NCBI GenBank assembly: GCA_947491605.1
Contig: CANLJW010000001.1
Span: 34,051 to 98,050, forward strand
DNA length: 64,000 nt
Origin: UBA7398 sp947491605
GTDB taxonomy: Bacteria > Actinomycetota > Actinomycetes > Nanopelagicales > Nanopelagicaceae
Direction of reading: 5' to 3'
The notes under the pieces are model-generated. The model made no database searches. It was not told the origin of the DNA and worked only from the letters and a program-made list of their open reading frames with translations. The stretch's first letter is position 1, and each line of letters starts with the position of its first letter. Both the position numbers and the translations under genes were made by a program. This document shows positions 62,363-64,000 of this stretch, piece by piece.

Positions 62363-62628
62363 AAGCGGTTCTGATTTTCCAATTGTCGAGCGCGGTTTCT
62401 AGCAGCGCGTCGTTTCATAGCACGGCGTTCATCTTCAGAAAGCCCACCCCATACGCCAGCATCCTGTCCGCTTTCTAGCGCCCAAGCCAAACAAGCTTCT
62501 TTAACATCGCAGCGATTACAGACTTTTTTTGCCTCTTCAATTTGAGCTAAGGCAGGACCGGTATTCCCAATCGGAAAGAAGAGTTCTGGATCTTCATCGC
62601 GACAAGCTGATTTATGACGCCAATCCAT
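62359..62628 (-). CDS. whiB1: WhiB1-type iron-sulfur regulator
   Basis: WhiB-family protein of 89 residues. Cluster cysteines are Cys9, Cys37, Cys40 and Cys46, followed by GVWGG (58-62) and a basic C-terminus RRAMKRRAARNRARQ. The spacing and position beside pdtaS match WhiB1, the essential nitric-oxide-responsive regulator that binds the primary sigma factor. The ATG has a strong AGGAGG site seven bases upstream (62636-62641 on the other strand). Its promoter region shows two palindromes (62723-62762). Confidence 0.94.
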   Translation of the reverse strand: MDWRHKSACRDEDPELFFPIGNTGPALAQIEEAKKVCNRCDVKEACLAWALESGQDAGVWGGLSEDERRAMKRRAARNRARQLENQNRF

Positions 62629-62722
62629 TTCTACCCCTCCTAACTTTTACCTTGGCTCTGCCCTGACTTTCGACATGGCCGAACCAAAACCAATGTATTT
62701 TTTGCTGATCGCCGGAATCGAC

Positions 62723-62734
62723 AATATGCATATT
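62723..62734. promoter_or_regulatory. 12-bp palindrome near the whiB1 transcription start
   Basis: AATATGCATATT is a perfect 12-base palindrome that partly covers the likely -10 box of whiB1 and its start region. It is adjacent to a second inverted repeat over the -35 region. It could be an operator half of a paired site. Confidence 0.4.
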
Positions 62735-62760
62735 ATCCCTTGTTAAAGTTGTATAAACAA
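62732..62760 (-). promoter_or_regulatory. Probable whiB1 promoter
   Basis: On the minus strand TTGTTT (62755-62760) and GATAAT (62732-62737) lie 17 bases apart, giving four and five matches to the sigma-70 consensus. The 7+7 inverted repeat CCTTGTT/AACAAGG (62738-62744 and 62756-62762) covers its spacer and -35 box. The msrA promoter must lie nearby on the other strand; TATAAA at 62752-62757 is a possible -10 for it. Confidence 0.5.
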
Positions 62761-62762
62761 GG
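62738..62762. promoter_or_regulatory. 7+7 inverted repeat over the whiB1/msrA divergent promoter
   Basis: CCTTGTT and AACAAGG are perfect seven-base arms with an 11-base spacer, the geometry of a dimeric regulator site. They overlap the whiB1 -35 box and a possible msrA -10 (TATAAA). I could not match the arms to the CRP consensus (TGTGA/TCACA) or to the LexA box. Confidence 0.5.
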
Positions 62763-62822
62763 ACATTCACCTGGCAATTCGCTTAAAGTGCTTTATCTCA
62801 TAATCCCTGAAAGAATATCGCC

Positions 62823-63347
62823 ATGTCTGATTTAGCATATTTTGCAACGGGTTGCTTCTGGGGCGCTGAGCGTAGATTTTGGAATCTCAATGGTGTCACA
62901 AATACATCAGTTGGTTATATGGGAGGGGCTACCTCTAACCCAACTTATGAAGAAGTTTGTACTGGGAAAACGGGCCATGCAGAATTAGTTAAAGTTGAGT
63001 TTGATTCAAACACAATTTCTTATAAACGTTTGCTTGAAGAATTTTGGGTTATGCATGATCCAACTTCGCTTAACAAACAAGGTGGCGATATCGGAACCCA
63101 ATATCGCAGCGCAATCTTTACCACAACTCCGGAGCAGATGATTGATGCGGTAAACACTAGAGATATTTATGAAGCCGAACTAAAGAAAGTTGGAATCGGT
63201 GAAATTGTTTCTGAAATTCAAGAAGTAGGCGAATATAAGTATTGGATTGCTGAGGAGTATCACCAAAGATACTTAGAAAAAAACCCGAATGGTTACGACT
63301 GTCATTCTTCAACCGGAATTGAATTTCCGATGGCTGCGCATGAATAA
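62823..63347 (+). CDS. msrA: Peptide methionine sulfoxide reductase A
   Basis: Reduces the S-epimer of methionine sulfoxide in proteins. The 174-residue enzyme has the catalytic GCFWGAE at 10-16 with nucleophile Cys11, YMGGATSNPTYEEVCTG at 33-49, and the LEEFWVMHDPTSLNKQGGDIGTQYRS region. It overlaps msrB by eight bases, so both epimer-specific reductases are made together. The 194-base region upstream is shared with whiB1, which suggests joint oxidative or nitrosative stress control. Confidence 0.95.
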   Translation: MSDLAYFATGCFWGAERRFWNLNGVTNTSVGYMGGATSNPTYEEVCTGKTGHAELVKVEFDSNTISYKRLLEEFWVMHDPTSLNKQGGDIGTQYRSAIFTTTPEQMIDAVNTRDIYEAELKKVGIGEIVSEIQEVGEYKYWIAEEYHQRYLEKNPNGYDCHSSTGIEFPMAAHE

Positions 63348-63783
63348 CGAAGAGTTACCACTTGTTGCTCCAAACGGGGATGCATTTCCAGTTCAATTAA
63401 ACGATTTGGAATTGAAAGCTAAATTAGATCCGCTCTCATTTGAAGTCCTACGTATGGCCGGAACTGAACGCCCTTTTACTGGTGAATATACTGATTCTGA
63501 AACTGTTGGCGTTTATAAATGTAAAGCCTGCAACGCTGAACTTTTTCGGAGCGAAACTAAATTTCACTCGGGCTGTGGTTGGCCATCTTTTTACGCACCC
63601 ACTAAAGATGACGCAGTTCTCTTGATTGAGGATCGCTCACTCTTCCCAAGAGTTAGAACTGAGGCACGATGTGCATCTTGCGGCTCCCATCTCGGCCATG
63701 TTTTTGAAGGCGAAGGTTATGACGTGCCAACAGATCAGCGTTGGTGCATTAATTCAGTTTCGTTAATTCTCGAACCTAAATAA
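63340..63783 (+). CDS. msrB: Peptide methionine-R-sulfoxide reductase B
   Basis: Reduces the R-epimer of methionine sulfoxide. From the ATG at 63340 it has 147 residues. The zinc site is made of CKAC and CASC pairs, CGWPSFYAP holds the substrate tryptophan region, and the catalytic cysteine is in RWCINSVSL (Cys136). A frame opening at 63289 lies inside msrA and adds no conserved residues, so I reject it. The gene ends eight bases into the convergent DNA glycosylase gene. Confidence 0.94.
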   Translation: MNNEELPLVAPNGDAFPVQLNDLELKAKLDPLSFEVLRMAGTERPFTGEYTDSETVGVYKCKACNAELFRSETKFHSGCGWPSFYAPTKDDAVLLIEDRSLFPRVRTEARCASCGSHLGHVFEGEGYDVPTDQRWCINSVSLILEPK

Positions 63784-64000
63784 GTTCGGTGCCACGCCAG
63801 CAATACCAAGCAACATGACTTCGAAAACCCACAAATTTATCGCCAAGTTTTTCCAATTTTTTTGGTTCTAATTCAACTCTCGCTTTATGAATCTTTTCCC
63901 AACCACGTCTAACACCTAAATCTCCAACCGGCCAAACATCTAGCCGACCAAGTTGAAACATCAAGAACATCTCTATAGTCCATCGACCGATGCCAAACAA
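63776..64000 (-). CDS. DNA-3-methyladenine glycosylase (HhH-GPD), C-terminal part
   Basis: C-terminal 74 residues of a helix-hairpin-helix base-excision glycosylase of the AlkA type, removing alkylated bases from DNA. The visible part has the end of the HhH motif (GIGRWTIEMFLMF), the catalytic-aspartate region VWPVGDLGVRRG, and the closing FVGFRSHVAWYCWRG helix. The start lies beyond the right edge, so the full length is unknown. It converges with msrB with an eight-base overlap. Confidence 0.85.
   Translation of the reverse strand: MFGIGRWTIEMFLMFQLGRLDVWPVGDLGVRRGWEKIHKARVELEPKKLEKLGDKFVGFRSHVAWYCWRGTELI

Noticed and set aside
62823..62850. CRP-type site before whiB1
   Set aside because: Mycobacterial whiB1 is controlled by a CRP protein, but no TGTGA-N6-TCACA-like sequence is present in the 194-base gap.
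1..64000. tRNA, rRNA, CRISPR, insertion sequence or prophage
   Set aside because: All gaps are under about 200 bases and none shows a cloverleaf, regular repeat-spacer pattern or terminal inverted repeats. No transposase, integrase or phage protein is encoded.

Overview
This window is a gene-dense stretch of chromosome from an actinobacterium. The markers are two WhiB iron-sulfur regulators, the MtrA/MtrB two-component system, the mycothiol deacetylase MshB, an acyl-CoA carboxylase with a small epsilon subunit, the PdtaS kinase, and the actinobacterial families DUF3107, DUF3117, DUF3499 and Rv3235. The sequence looks clearly AT-richer than most actinobacteria, genes abut or overlap almost everywhere, and no gap exceeds about 200 bases. 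Together this suggests a streamlined aquatic lineage such as the Nanopelagicales (acI group); the lineage is inference. I see no tRNA, rRNA, CRISPR array, insertion sequence, phage gene or large repeat.

Positions 1-9000 form a nucleoside salvage and catabolism island. A rightward operon (ABC permease, cdd, deoA, add) converges with a leftward operon (punA, a PmmB-type phosphosugar mutase, deoC, two aldehyde dehydrogenase genes). Together they can import nucleosides, deaminate and phosphorolyse them, isomerise (deoxy)ribose-1-phosphate, cleave deoxyribose-5-phosphate and oxidise the acetaldehyde. Next come bifunctional putA (9036-12419) and the acyl-CoA carboxylase set accA3, maf, accE, accD5 with birA (12436-17318).

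Positions 17310-25899 carry gtrA, purK-purE, and a cell-envelope group: UDP-glucose dehydrogenase, an LCP ligase, a GT2 glycosyltransferase, an ABC-2 polysaccharide exporter pair and a SpoIID-like secreted protein. Positions 25900-38652 hold dapD, a LOG-family protein, small regulators, nhaA, pepA, an O-methyltransferase, htrA-tatB-mrp, DUF1003, an MgtE-N/CBS protein, a PHP phosphoesterase, marC, DUF3107 and a TetR regulator. Compared with the mycobacterial order I remember, sigE and rseA are absent between the methyltransferase and htrA.

Positions 38729-44787 contain mshB, a membrane protein, an unusual cysteinyl-tRNA synthetase, a GNAT protein, fdxA, dapC (with no ordinary start codon) and a nucleotidyltransferase. 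Positions 44905-52822 hold whiB2, a very large membrane glycosyltransferase, DUF5719, DUF3499, manB and ahcY. Positions 52823-64000 hold mtrA-mtrB, comF and secA (without the usual lpqB and hpf), an Rv3235-like gene, a SAF protein with a deviant ParA-like ATPase upstream of pdtaS, whiB1, msrA-msrB and part of a DNA glycosylase.

The most promising leads are: an apparently split ALDH16-like enzyme whose second half is a catalytically dead ALDH fragment; the SAF/ATPase/PdtaS operon; the dapC start; two adjacent palindromes over the whiB1 promoter; and a clean inverted repeat between tetR and mshB. No wholly new multi-gene defence or mobile system is visible.
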